64,000 nucleotides of DNA from Rhodobacter sp. SGA-6-6 (GTDB taxonomy: Bacteria > Pseudomonadota > Alphaproteobacteria > Rhodobacterales > Rhodobacteraceae), in assembly GCF_011043545.1 (NCBI RefSeq), contig NZ_JAAKGP010000001.1, forward strand, positions 124,001 to 188,000, in the 5' to 3' direction. Below the pieces are notes generated by a model, which saw only the letters and a list, made by a program, of their open reading frames with translations, did not search any database and had not been told where the DNA came from. Below, in pieces: positions 38,801 to 47,327 of this stretch; position 1 is the stretch's first letter; each line of letters begins with the position of its first letter. The translations under genes and the position numbers were made by a program.

Positions 38801-41800
38801 CCGGCAGCGGCGAGGGCTTCAGCCCCAGTTCGTAGCGGCGTTCCCCGCGCAGGGCGGCAAGGGTCGGCTCTCCGATCAGCTCCTCCAGCACCCGGTCCAC
38901 CAGCGGCACGGGGTCCTTCGGCAGCGGGCCGAGGTCCAGTGTGCCGACGGAGAGCCCCTGCACCTCGCGCGGGATCACCCGGGCGGGGCCGAGGATCATT
39001 GCCTTTTCCGGGTAGGGCAAGGCTTCCGCCTTCACCTGCACGGCGCCGGTGGTCAGGGCGGTCAGCCGGATCGGGCCGGGCAGCCCCTCGTCGGCGATGG
39101 CCTGGGCCAGGAACATCAGGCTGTAGAAGCCCTGCTCGATGTTGCGGTGCAGGAAGCTGGAGCCGGGGCGGAAGGTCTCTCCCTTCGTCACCAGCCAGAA
39201 ATGGGCGATGCGGTCGGGGGTGAGGCCACGTTGCCCCAAGTCGCGGATCAGGAGATCATAGCCCTCGCGGCCGCGTTCCGGCGACAGGATGTAATTGCCG
39301 CGGTCGTCGCGGGCGAAGGTATCCCCGGCGCGGACGGTGACGACGCGGTGGCCGGCGGCCCGCAGGCGCCCGGCCGTGGCGGCGGCGAGGCCGGTGTCGT
39401 CGGCGAAGAGCAGCCATGTCTGCGGCGGCAACTCGGCCAGGTCCTCGATTTCCGCCGCAGGCACGGGCCGCCAATGCGGGCGCCAGCCCCATTGCGCGAT
39501 GTCCGGCAGGCGGGCGGGCAGCGCCTCGGGCTCTTCCGCCGCGGGTTGGCCGGGTTCGATGAAATAGGGCTTCTTCTGGAAGGCATAGCCCGGCAGCGGC
39601 ACCCGCAGCCGGCGCTTGCCGCCCCAGACCGGCGTCCAGTCCACCGGCACGCCGCAGGCCCAGAGCCGGGCGATGGAGGCGATGTGCCAGGCGTCGTCGG
39701 CCATCCGCTGCTCGGGGTGGCGAAGCGCCGGGACGACCTGGCCGGAGGCGATGCCGTTGGCCTGCGCCAGCGAGGACAGCGCCCGGCCCGGGCCCATCTC
39801 CATGTAGACGCGGGCCGGGGTGGCGGCCAGCGTCCCGATGCAGGCGCGGAAATCGACGGTGTTGCGCAGGTGGCGGACCCAGTAGTCCGGGTCGGTCGCT
39901 TCCTCGGCGGTCAGCGGCTGGCCGGTCCGGTTGGAGATAATGGGAATCGTCGGCGGGTTCAGGCGGATGCGGCGGAGGTAGTCGCCGAAGGGTTCCAGGA
40001 TCGGCTCCAGCATCCGGGAATGCGCGGCGATGTCGATGGCGATGCGTTGGGTCTCGATGCCTTCGGCGGCAAGCGCGGCCGCAAGCGATTGCAGCGCGGC
40101 ATCGGGGCCGGAGACGACGCAGAGGCCGGGGGCATTGACCGAGGCCATGTCGAGATCGCCGGTCAGCCGGGGGCGCAGTTCCGCCTCGTCCAGCGGCACC
40201 GAGAGCATCCCGCCGGGGGGGATGGTGTCGAACAGCCGCCCACGGAGGAGGACCAGGCCGATGCAATCCTCGAAGGACATCACGCCCGCTAGCGCGGCGG
40301 CGGTGTTCTCGCCCATGCTGTGCCCGACAAGGGCGGCAGGGGTGACACCCCAGCTTTCATACAGCTTCGCCAGCGCGTATTCGGTGATCATGATCAGCGG
40401 CAGCTGGACCGAGGGGCGTTTCAGCGCCTCGTTCGCGGCGGCTTCAGCCCCCGGTTCCGGCAGCCAGAGCGCGCGGAGGTCGTAGTCGAGCTGCGGTTGC
40501 AGGATCGAAAGCCCGCGGTCCATCCAGTCGGCGAAGACAGGCTCGGTCTCGTAGAGGTCGCGGGCCATGCCGGCGAATTGCGCGCCGCCGCCGGGGAACA
40601 TGAAGACCATCTCGGGCGCGTCCAGCCGGTCGTGGCTGAAGACGCGGCGGGGGTCGGCGCCCTCCAGCAGGGCAGCGGCTTCCTCGTGGGTCGAGGCGAC
40701 CAGCACCCGGCGCCTGTCGAAGGCGCGGCGGCCTTCCTTCAGGGTCCAGGCCACATCGGCCAGCGGCTGTTCGGGATGGGCGCGCAGATGGGCGGCGAGG
40801 CGTTGTGCCTGCGCATCCAGTGCGGTCTTCGTGCGGGCGGACAGGACCAGCGGCTGGAAGGGCCAGTCGCTGTCCTCGGACGCCGGCCTCGGCGGCGCCT
40901 CCTCCAGCACCGCATGGGCATTGGTGCCGCCGACGCCCAGCGAGTTGACGCCGGCCCGCAGGATGGGAGCCTGCCAGTCGGTCAGGCGATCGTTGACGCG
41001 GAAGGGCGAGGTCTCGAAGTCGATGGCGGGGTTGGGGGCCTCGTAGCCCAGCGACGGCGGCAGTTGCCGGTGGTGCAGCGACAGCGCCACCTTGATCAGG
41101 CTGGCCACCCCGGCGGCGGTGTCCAGATGGCCGATGTTGGTTTTGACCGAGCCGATGCGGCAGGTCCCCACGCTGTCAGAGGTCTCCCGGAACGCCTGCG
41201 CCAGCGCGGCGACCTCGATCGGGTCGCCGAGATAGGTGCCGGTGCCGTGGCATTCGACGTAGCTCACCGTATCCGCCGAGACCCCGGCGATCATCTGCGC
41301 CTCGGCGATGCAGGCGGCCTGCCCGTCGACCGAAGGCGCCAGATACCCGGCCTTCGCCGCGCCGTCGTTGTTGACGGCGGAGCCCTTCAGGATCGCCCAG
41401 ATATGGTCGCCGTCGCGGATGGCGTCCTTCGCCCGCCGCAGCACCACGCAGCCGGCGCCGGAGCCGAAGACCGTTCCTTCCGCCCGGTGGTCGAAGGCAT
41501 GGCAATGGCCGTCGGGCGAGAGGATCTCGCCCTCGGTGTAGAGATAGCCGCGGGCATGGGGCAGCTCGATGGTCACGCCGCCGGCCAGCGCCATGTCGCA
41601 TTCGCCCGAGAGCAGCGCCTGCGCGGCATAGTGGACCGCCACCAAGGAGGTGGAACATGCGGTCTGGACGTTCACCGACGGCCCGCGCAGGTCGAAAATA
41701 TGGCTGACGCGGGTGGCGAGGAAATCCTTGTCGTTGCCGGTATGGCGCAGCAGGAACATGCCGGTCTGGTCGACCAGATCGCGGTTCGAGCAGAGGTTGA

Positions 41801-42212
41801 AGTAGAAATACGACCCCATGCCGCAGCCGGCATAGACGCCGATGGCGCCGGGGAAATGTTCGGGCGGGTGGCCGGCGTTCTCCAGCGCCTCCCAGGCCAC
41901 TTCCAGGAACTGGCGGTGCTGGGGGTCGAGGATGGCGGCCTCCTTCGGGGAAAACCCGAAGAACTCGGCGTCGAAGTCCTTGAAGCCGTCCAGCACGGCG
42001 GCGGCGGGGACGTAGTTCGGGCGGCGCAGGCGGGCGGGGCTTTCGCCGGCGGCCAGCAGCTCCTCCTCCGACAGCACGCGGATGGATTCCACCCCCGCCG
42101 AGAGGTTCCGCCAATAGGCGCCGATGTCGGCGGCGCCGGGCAGATGCGCGGCCATGCCGACAATGGCGATGTCGGTCTCGGCCACGCCGGGGAAATCCGT
42201 CTTCACAGTCAT
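35865..42212 (-). CDS. Type I polyketide synthase, KS-AT-KR-DH-ACP-TE
   Basis: A 2115-residue single-module PKS. KS: active Cys186 in TACSTS, then HGTGT and NIGH histidines. AT: GHSMGE with Ser632, and AAHS rather than the HAFH or YASH specificity motifs. KR: GGFGGIG near 1151 and Tyr1312 in YVAAN. DH: His1397 in GHRTAEGTALIPG and Asp1565 in HPALMD. ACP: GGHSL, Ser1775. TE: GFSGG Ser1924 and His2080. KR before DH is unusual for modular PKSs. No loading domain is present. ATG 42210-42212 follows an AAGGACG ribosome site. A 204-bp gap upstream, to 42416, should hold the operon promoter. Confidence 0.95.
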   Translation of the reverse strand: MTVKTDFPGVAETDIAIVGMAAHLPGAADIGAYWRNLSAGVESIRVLSEEELLAAGESPARLRRPNYVPAAAVLDGFKDFDAEFFGFSPKEAAILDPQHRQFLEVAWEALENAGHPPEHFPGAIGVYAGCGMGSYFYFNLCSNRDLVDQTGMFLLRHTGNDKDFLATRVSHIFDLRGPSVNVQTACSTSLVAVHYAAQALLSGECDMALAGGVTIELPHARGYLYTEGEILSPDGHCHAFDHRAEGTVFGSGAGCVVLRRAKDAIRDGDHIWAILKGSAVNNDGAAKAGYLAPSVDGQAACIAEAQMIAGVSADTVSYVECHGTGTYLGDPIEVAALAQAFRETSDSVGTCRIGSVKTNIGHLDTAAGVASLIKVALSLHHRQLPPSLGYEAPNPAIDFETSPFRVNDRLTDWQAPILRAGVNSLGVGGTNAHAVLEEAPPRPASEDSDWPFQPLVLSARTKTALDAQAQRLAAHLRAHPEQPLADVAWTLKEGRRAFDRRRVLVASTHEEAAALLEGADPRRVFSHDRLDAPEMVFMFPGGGAQFAGMARDLYETEPVFADWMDRGLSILQPQLDYDLRALWLPEPGAEAAANEALKRPSVQLPLIMITEYALAKLYESWGVTPAALVGHSMGENTAAALAGVMSFEDCIGLVLLRGRLFDTIPPGGMLSVPLDEAELRPRLTGDLDMASVNAPGLCVVSGPDAALQSLAAALAAEGIETQRIAIDIAAHSRMLEPILEPFGDYLRRIRLNPPTIPIISNRTGQPLTAEEATDPDYWVRHLRNTVDFRACIGTLAATPARVYMEMGPGRALSSLAQANGIASGQVVPALRHPEQRMADDAWHIASIARLWACGVPVDWTPVWGGKRRLRVPLPGYAFQKKPYFIEPGQPAAEEPEALPARLPDIAQWGWRPHWRPVPAAEIEDLAELPPQTWLLFADDTGLAAATAGRLRAAGHRVVTVRAGDTFARDDRGNYILSPERGREGYDLLIRDLGQRGLTPDRIAHFWLVTKGETFRPGSSFLHRNIEQGFYSLMFLAQAIADEGLPGPIRLTALTTGAVQVKAEALPYPEKAMILGPARVIPREVQGLSVGTLDLGPLPKDPVPLVDRVLEELIGEPTLAALRGERRYELGLKPSPLPEEELSFPQGAHVLITGGFGGIGLTLAEDLIRRHGVKITLIARRPLPDRALWPRLLAGHDPADPVARRILALQRLEALGGEVFVAQADVANVVEMQAARDEGVKRFGPVHAVIHAAGVVDDGPLMAKTPAEVEEVFAPKLHGTQVLDRLFPDGSLALMVLFSSTSTVTGPAGQIDYVAANEYLNAFAKSRVGGKTRVVALDWGIWQGVGMAAESLADRLGRPEAPRLPIRRPMLDEAGFDGQGNRIFTATYAMDRWVLDGHRTAEGTALIPGTGYLEIAAEAWAAQGETGGFELRDLTFFRALDIGETEAREIRARLTRSDEGYALDIHSAVTVQGRKGWLHHASARLLPLSETAARIDPQSIAARLPAPETGEGLPSPQEAHLHFGPRWRVLASRATGAAEGLARLRLPAAFAGEPEQGWLMHPALMDLATGWAMELIAGYRPDRLWVPVSYARLRAFRPLPAEIVSHVRNAAANAADRPTASFDITLATPEGEVCVEIEGFTIHRLDGALSFPPPDPRALEMDATAKPLSPAEERLIHAFTQGIRPEEGPRAFARVLAMNAPQVIVSSLDLPALIRQTAAAEAPRPEGQGFDRPDLDTEYVEPRNDIEKRLVGFWQDLLGVARVGIEDSFFDLGGHSLIAVRLFAMVKKAFRVDFPISVLFEAPTIAACAKLIAEQVGTPDEAPQGPEEAKPRAPQRRFTHLVPMHRGEGGPRTPFFLVAGMFGNVLNLRHLAQLLGGDRPFYGLQARGLLGDDAPHDDFTEAASDYIAEMRQVQPQGPYLLGGFSGGGLIAWEIARQLEVAGEEVPLLVLLDTPVPLRPVLTRTDRALIKLAELRAKGPRYLLDWARARAEWKRRQRQLQAAPQEAAFHDAAIEAAFRAALPRYAMPQREGATVLFRPPLDRRWQVSGGRWVSSAKEYVLPDNDLTRFAPALRVEEVPGDHDSMVLEPNVRVLAARMRQVIEAAEAAPAPLAQAAE

Positions 42213-42416
42213 CACACGTCCTTGCGGCCCGCCGGGATATGGGAAGGCTGGCACGGCCGCGCCAGCCCCTGCCCGGACAGCCCCCGGACTCTACCCCAGA
42301 ACCCCCCGCGGCGATACCCGCGGCGCCCCGTTCCGGGGATCATGTCGCAGTCTTGGACAATGCCACGGAATTGCCACAAAGCTGCCCGGATCGCCGCCGG
42401 AAAGTGGCGGGCGGCG

Positions 42417-43391
42417 CTACCAGAACCCGGCGCCGGTGCCGCGGGCCATGCGGATTTGCGCCCTGAGGTAAACAATCGCGTCGAAGCCGAAGCCCATAAG
42501 CGCAACCGGAAGACGGGACAGCCGGGCCCGGGACAAGCGCTTGAAAAGGAAATGGAACGGGACATAGCCATGGGGCAGCCGCGGCAGGCCGGCACGCAGC
42601 ACCTGCGGCAGGGCGGCGGGATCTGTCGCCAGCCTTGCGGTCTCCGCCGCCGGGTCGGGCGCGGCGCGGAGATGGGCGAAGAGGACGGCATTGATGGCGG
42701 AGCCGATGACGATCCGCTCCTGATGGCGGATCAGGCCGCGCAGGGTGGTTTCCGAGGCGTAGACGTGGCGGACACCCTCCGCCCCGTCGATGCGGGTCAG
42801 GTCCTCGGGGCCGGTCAGGCCGTCGGTCAGCACCATCGCCCGCAGGAAGCCGTCCTCGACCGGCAGGCCGATGGGCAGCCGGAACCGCCGCGCCCGGGCG
42901 GCGGGCATGGCGTAGAGCTGGCCGCAGATCGCGGTCTTCCAATCGTCGAGGCCGCCCGAGGCCTTCAGCGCCAACCTTTCCACCAAGGTGCGCGGCCCGC
43001 GGAGCGCGGTGTCCTTGACCGGCTGGCTGTTCAGCACCCAGAGGCCGGGACGGGCGGCGAGGCCGGCGATCAGGCGGGCCAGCGCATCCTTCTCCGGCAG
43101 GGAGATGTCGGCATCGGCGAAGACCAGCAGGTCGGCCTCGGGGCGCGACAGGTCATGGGTGAAGCGGTTCCAGGTCCGGCTCTTGCCGCCCTCGGGCAAG
43201 TCCACGACCTCGGCCCCGGCGGCGCGGGCGCGGGCGGCGGTGTCGTCGGTGCAGCCGTTCGCCAGCACCAGCAGGCGCAGGTCCACCCCGGGCGGCAGCT
43301 CCTGCGCCCGCAGGCCCGCGACCATGGCGGCGATGCCTCCGGCCTCGTCATGGGCGAAGACGCCGAGGTCGACCTTCAGGGGGGGGTTCAC
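42417..43391 (-). CDS. Family 2 glycosyltransferase
   Basis: A 324-residue GT2 enzyme starting at GTG 43389-43391. Nucleotide-sugar region GVFAHDEAGGIAAMV and LVLANGCTDDTA; metal-binding DADISLPEKD near residue 97; acceptor region GLPVEDGFLRAM. The C-terminal 50 residues are hydrophobic and basic, suggesting membrane association. It lies between the PKS operon (204 bp) and the structured repeat copy B. Sugar and acceptor are unknown; the neighbourhood indicates exopolysaccharide assembly. Confidence 0.88.
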   Translation of the reverse strand: MNPPLKVDLGVFAHDEAGGIAAMVAGLRAQELPPGVDLRLLVLANGCTDDTAARARAAGAEVVDLPEGGKSRTWNRFTHDLSRPEADLLVFADADISLPEKDALARLIAGLAARPGLWVLNSQPVKDTALRGPRTLVERLALKASGGLDDWKTAICGQLYAMPAARARRFRLPIGLPVEDGFLRAMVLTDGLTGPEDLTRIDGAEGVRHVYASETTLRGLIRHQERIVIGSAINAVLFAHLRAAPDPAAETARLATDPAALPQVLRAGLPRLPHGYVPFHFLFKRLSRARLSRLPVALMGFGFDAIVYLRAQIRMARGTGAGFW

Positions 43392-43428
43392 GGGAGCCCC
43401 CTCTCCGCCGGCGCGGCGGGCGGGATCA

Positions 43429-43625
43429 GGCGAGGCACTGCCTCGCCCCCGCCCGTGCGCATCGCATCAACCGGAGACCTGTCAGTTCTCAACCCCGGGA
43501 GGCCAGCGCCCGACCCGGCGGGCGAGAAGCGCCCGCCGAGGGCGGGGCGGGCGCTGGCCGGGCCTTGGAGGCCCGGCCGGACAAGGGGAACCGTTGCGCT
43601 ATGGCGAAGGCATGCGCCTTCGCCA
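43429..43625. repeat. Structured intergenic repeat, copy B
   Basis: Second copy of the element at 11659-11857, same orientation. Stems: GCGAGGCA/TGCCTCGC (43430-43446); GCCAGCGCCCG/CGGGCGCTGGC (43502-43558) enclosing GGCGGGCG/CGCCCGCC; GGCCGGGCC/GGCCCGGCC (43556-43578); TGGCGAAGGC/GCCTTCGCCA (43602-43625). All stems are identical to copy A, while two hairpin loops differ (TTGGA for TTGA, ATGC for GATG) and the ~50 bp after the first stem has diverged. It lies at the 3' end of the ligase-like gene and upstream of the GT2 gene. Confidence 0.85.
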
Positions 43626-43653
43626 AGCCAGCCGAAACGAATGTCGATCCGCC

Positions 43654-45057
43654 CTAGCATCGGATCACCGCCTGCACCGGCGGCGCCTTCGGCCGGGCCG
43701 CCTTGCGGGCCGCCCGCAGCGCCTCGGCATGGCCGAGGAGCGCCCCGGCGATCAGCCAGCTGAGCGGGACCAAAGTGCCGTTCGGCAGCAGGTCCAGCAT
43801 GTTGAAGGCGAAGATCAGCGCCAGCCCCGCCACCTCGGGCGGGAAGGCCGTGGAGCGTTGGACCAGTGCCTCGCGGCCAAGGAGCCAGAGCGGCAGGCAG
43901 AGAAGCCCGAACTCGGCCAGGTAGCCCAGCCAGCCGTAGGTGCCGATCTGGATCACCCAGGCGCCGTCGGCTATGTTGGTCATCTCGCCGGTGACCGGGT
44001 CGTGGACGAAGTTGCGGGCATAGCCGCCCCAACCGAACCAGGGCCGCTCGCCGGCGCGGGCCAGCAGGATCTCTTCGTTCTCGATGCGGAACTGCAGCGA
44101 CCAAGCCCGGTCCGGCGACAGACTGCGGGCCTGGTCGAGAATGGCGTCCAGCGGCACCAGATGCGCGCCGCGCAGCAGCGGATAGGTCATCACCACCACG
44201 GCGACCAGCGCCGCCGCCAGCACCTGCCAGCGGCGCGGCGCGAAAAGGATCAGCGGCAGCATGGCAAAGGCGTAGACCAACACCCCGGCCGACTTGCAGA
44301 CCACCAGCATCAGAAGCAGGTAAAGGAACACCGCCAGTTGCTTCGGCCGCGCCTCGGCCGGGCCCATCCGCAGGAAGACGGCCGAGGCGGCCAGGCAGAT
44401 CAGGGTGAACATGGCGACCCAGAGCCCGTGCGGCAGGAAGACCACCGGACGATAGCCGCCCTGCCTTATGGTCTGGAAGAAATCGTGCTGGAAGAAGCCG
44501 TAGACCCAGACGTTCATCTGCGGCGAGAGCCGGCTTTCCACCAGCATCGGCAGCGAATAGGCCAGCCCCGCCGCCACCAGCGCCGCCAGCAGCGCCCGGG
44601 CGGCCTGCGGCGTGGCCAGGTAGCGGCGGCCGAGGAACAGCGGCAAGGCATAGATCACATGGTTCGCCACCGCCGCCACGCTGTCGTAGACCCGCATCCC
44701 GGGGATGTCCTGCCCCTGCCGGACCGGAATCGGGTCGGCGTTGGCCAGAACGGTGACGAAGGGCGAGAGGACGAACATCAGGATCAGCGCCTTGCCCAGC
44801 CGGCCTGCGGGCAGGAAGCCTATGCGGTCGCGCAGCAGGAAGATCGACAAGGCCAGGGCCAGCAGCACGGGCAGGCTGTCCTTGTCGAAATCCGGCACCA
44901 CCGGGAAATCGAACTTGGTGGCCGGCGGCAGGATCAGATAGCCGGCGAGGATGGTCCAGATCAGCGCCCGCGCCGGATCCAGCCGGCGGTAGAGCTGCCA
45001 GGCCACGAAGGGCCAGGCCAGCAGCATCGCATAGGCTATGATGTTCGGCTGCGCCAC
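43654..45057 (-). CDS. O-antigen ligase/polymerase-like membrane protein
   Basis: A 467-residue polytopic protein with about ten to twelve hydrophobic helices. Its large non-helical loop contains RIENEEILLARAGERPWFGWGGYARN, typical of the Wzy_C/ligase superfamily (exopolysaccharide polymerase or O-antigen ligase). The start is taken as GTG 45055-45057 (read MAQPNIIAYAMLLAWPF); an in-frame ATG nine codons later is an alternative. Transcribed away from the divergent wecG-like gene. In this locus a Wzy polymerase role is most likely. Confidence 0.88.
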   Translation of the reverse strand: MAQPNIIAYAMLLAWPFVAWQLYRRLDPARALIWTILAGYLILPPATKFDFPVVPDFDKDSLPVLLALALSIFLLRDRIGFLPAGRLGKALILMFVLSPFVTVLANADPIPVRQGQDIPGMRVYDSVAAVANHVIYALPLFLGRRYLATPQAARALLAALVAAGLAYSLPMLVESRLSPQMNVWVYGFFQHDFFQTIRQGGYRPVVFLPHGLWVAMFTLICLAASAVFLRMGPAEARPKQLAVFLYLLLMLVVCKSAGVLVYAFAMLPLILFAPRRWQVLAAALVAVVVMTYPLLRGAHLVPLDAILDQARSLSPDRAWSLQFRIENEEILLARAGERPWFGWGGYARNFVHDPVTGEMTNIADGAWVIQIGTYGWLGYLAEFGLLCLPLWLLGREALVQRSTAFPPEVAGLALIFAFNMLDLLPNGTLVPLSWLIAGALLGHAEALRAARKAARPKAPPVQAVIRC

Positions 45058-45219
45058 GGGCTTTGCGGTCCGTCCGGGGAAAGGATCGGGCCGGGTGATA
45101 GCACGGAACGGCCGGGCAGGCCACGCGGGCGGCGGCGGGGTTGGAAACACTCTGTTGCCGGGCGCGCAGCGTCGCCCCGGCCGGGGAAAGCTGCTATAGC
45201 GCGGCCGAAGGAGGCCCGC

Positions 45220-45993
45220 GTGCAGTTCAGGTTCCAGACCACGACCATCCGCATCACCCATCCCGACGCGCCCTCGGTGCTGGCCGAGGTGGCGGCGCGG
45301 CTGGCCGCCGGGCGGGGCTTCGCGCTGGCGACGGTCAACCTCGACCATCTGGTGAAGCTGCGGCGCGATCCGGCCTTCCGGGCGGCCTATGCGGCGCAGG
45401 ACCTGGTGGTGGCGGACGGCAACCCGATCGTCTGGCTGTCGCGGCTGGCCGGGCGGCCGGTGCGGCTGGTGCCCGGGTCCGACCTGGTGCTGCCGCTGGT
45501 GCGGGCGGCGGCGGCGGCCGGGCGGCCGCTGTCGCTGCTGGGATCGACCGAGGCCGCGCTGGAGGCGGCGATGGCGCGGTTGCAGGCAGAGGTGCCCGGC
45601 CTGCGCCGCGGGCTGCTGATCGCCCCGCCGATGGGCTTCGACCCGGAGGGCGAGGCGGCGCAGGACATGCTGGCGCGGCTGGAGACCCTGGGTCCGGGCC
45701 TCTGCCTGATCGCCCTCGGCGCCCCGAAGCAGGAGCGGCTGGCGGCCTTGGGGCGGCGGTTGGCGCATGCGGTCGGCTTCGCCTCGGTGGGCGCGGGGGT
45801 GGATTTCGTGGCCGGCACCCAGACCCGTGCGCCGGCTTGGGTGCGGGCCATCGCCATGGAGTGGCTGTGGCGGGCGCTGTCGGCGCCGCGGCGGATGGTG
45901 CCGCGCTATGCCGCCTGCGCCGCGATCCTGCCGGGACAGGCGGTGCAGGCGCTGGCCGCCCGGCTGCGCCGCTCCTCGCGGGACCCGGCCTGA
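45220..45993 (+). CDS. WecG/TagA/CpsF family glycosyltransferase
   Basis: A 257-residue GT26 enzyme that adds a second sugar (ManNAcA or similar) to a lipid-linked monosaccharide. Blocks: TVNLDHLVKLRRDPAF, VVADGNPIVWLSRL, LLGSTEAALEAA, and the C-terminal LGAPKQERL and GVGAGVDFVAG-like SVGAGVDFVAGTQTRAP. Start is GTG 45220 behind a strong AAGGAGG (45208-45214). Divergent from the ligase-like gene and convergent with the next GT2 gene (5-bp gap). Confidence 0.92.
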   Translation: MQFRFQTTTIRITHPDAPSVLAEVAARLAAGRGFALATVNLDHLVKLRRDPAFRAAYAAQDLVVADGNPIVWLSRLAGRPVRLVPGSDLVLPLVRAAAAAGRPLSLLGSTEAALEAAMARLQAEVPGLRRGLLIAPPMGFDPEGEAAQDMLARLETLGPGLCLIALGAPKQERLAALGRRLAHAVGFASVGAGVDFVAGTQTRAPAWVRAIAMEWLWRALSAPRRMVPRYAACAAILPGQAVQALAARLRRSSRDPA

Positions 45994-45998
45994 CCGGC

Positions 45999-46979
45999 CT
46001 ATTTGTATTCGATCAGCCCCCGCCGCCGACCACGCAGGCGGTTCGCGCAGTAGTCCAACACCCCCAAAGCCTCGGGCAGCTTGCCGAGCACGGTGAAGAC
46101 CGCGGCCTCCGCCCCCGCCCTGCCCTCGCCCCGCCAGCGCCAGGCCAGCCGCATCATCTGCAAGGGCCAGGTCAGCAGGATCAGTCCACCCGCCGGGTGG
46201 ACCAACCCCGCCGCCACCGCCGCCAGAGGCACGCCGAAGCCCCAGAGCAGGGCGCGGCGGGTCTCGGCGACCCAATGCCGCTCCGGCCCCGCGCCGTGCA
46301 AGGCGGCGCCCTCGGCGAAGGCATGGCCGGCCCGCCGGCTGCGCCTCCACCATTGCGGGAAACGGGTCATCCCGGCGTCGTGCAGGGTCATCTCCGCGTC
46401 GATCCGCCAGACCTCGCCGCCCGCCCCGCGCAGGCGCAGGCACAGCTCCGGCTCCTCGCCGGCGATCAGGTCCTCGCGGTAGCCGCCGGCGGCCCGCAAG
46501 GCCGGCAGCCGCATCAGCGCATCGCCGCCGCAGGCCGCCGCCTGCCCGACCGGCGTGTCCCATTCCCGGTCGCAGAGCCGGTTCCAGACAGACACCTCGG
46601 GATGCCGCTCCCGCCGCCGGCCGCAGACCACCACCGCCCGGGGATGGTCGGCGAAGGCCCGCAGCGCGGCGGCGATCCAGCCCGGCCGCAGCTCGCAATC
46701 GCCGTCGAGCAGCTGCACGAAGCCGCCGCCCTCCAGCCGCGCCAGCCCGGCGTTGCGCGCCCGCGCCGCGGTGAAGGGGCGGGTCATGTCCAGCGCCACC
46801 ACCTCGGCCCCCGCCGCTTGCGCGGCCTCGACCGAGCCGTCGGTGGAGCCGGAATCGACATAGACCACCCGCCGCACCTGCCCCCGCAAGGAGGCGAGGC
46901 AGGCCACCAGCCGCGCGCCCTCGTTGCGGCCGATCACCACGGCGTCGACTTCGGGCGGGGCGGGGGCGGGGCTGCTCAT
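45999..46979 (-). CDS. Family 2 glycosyltransferase
   Basis: A 326-residue GT2 enzyme: VIGRNEGARLVACLASL, YVDSGSTDGSV, metal-binding LLDGDCELRPGW, and EEPELCLRLR in the acceptor region. Hydrophobic helices near residues 235-275 anchor it to the inner membrane. ATG 46977-46979 (MSSPAPAP) was chosen; ATG 46988-46990 is possible. Convergent with the wecG-like gene. Probably builds the repeat unit of the exopolysaccharide. Confidence 0.9.
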   Translation of the reverse strand: MSSPAPAPPEVDAVVIGRNEGARLVACLASLRGQVRRVVYVDSGSTDGSVEAAQAAGAEVVALDMTRPFTAARARNAGLARLEGGGFVQLLDGDCELRPGWIAAALRAFADHPRAVVVCGRRRERHPEVSVWNRLCDREWDTPVGQAAACGGDALMRLPALRAAGGYREDLIAGEEPELCLRLRGAGGEVWRIDAEMTLHDAGMTRFPQWWRRSRRAGHAFAEGAALHGAGPERHWVAETRRALLWGFGVPLAAVAAGLVHPAGGLILLTWPLQMMRLAWRWRGEGRAGAEAAVFTVLGKLPEALGVLDYCANRLRGRRRGLIEYK

Positions 46980-47327
46980 GCCCCAGACCATAGGGCGGCG
47001 GGCGTCGGAATTCCACCTTTCCCGGCGCCGGGGAAACCGCGGCCGAACCGCCGCCAAACCTTGGGCCGGGCTTCCTTTTCCATCGCCGATCTGCTATCTC
47101 CCCGCTATCTGGGCGGGGGCCCGGACAGGGGTTGACCGGACCTGCGCAGGCAGGGCCGGGCTTGGCCCGAGGGGAAGTCCGGTGTCGTGCCGCCGCAAGG
47201 CGGGGAAGTGAAACCGGCGGCGGACCCAAGGGGGACGGCCCCTGCAGCAAAGGCCCTCTGGCGCATGGTCAGACACTACATATGGGGTCCGAAACCGGAT
47301 CCGGGGGCCTATGAAGGGCATATCCTG
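46980..47327. promoter_or_regulatory. Divergent promoter region of the GT2 and cpsD-like genes
   Basis: A 348-bp gap between divergent starts, GC-rich, with no clear -35/-10 pair. TTGACC near 47133 is a possible -35 box for the plus strand. The cpsD frame stays open upstream to 47187, with an in-frame ATG near 47264 (MVRHYIWGPK), so part of this stretch could be coding. No RNA motif or operator was recognised. Confidence 0.35.

Noticed and set aside
35742-40292. 1516-codon plus-strand open frame opposite the PKS
   Set aside because: Antisense shadow of the PKS, whose catalytic motifs are all in place on the minus strand.
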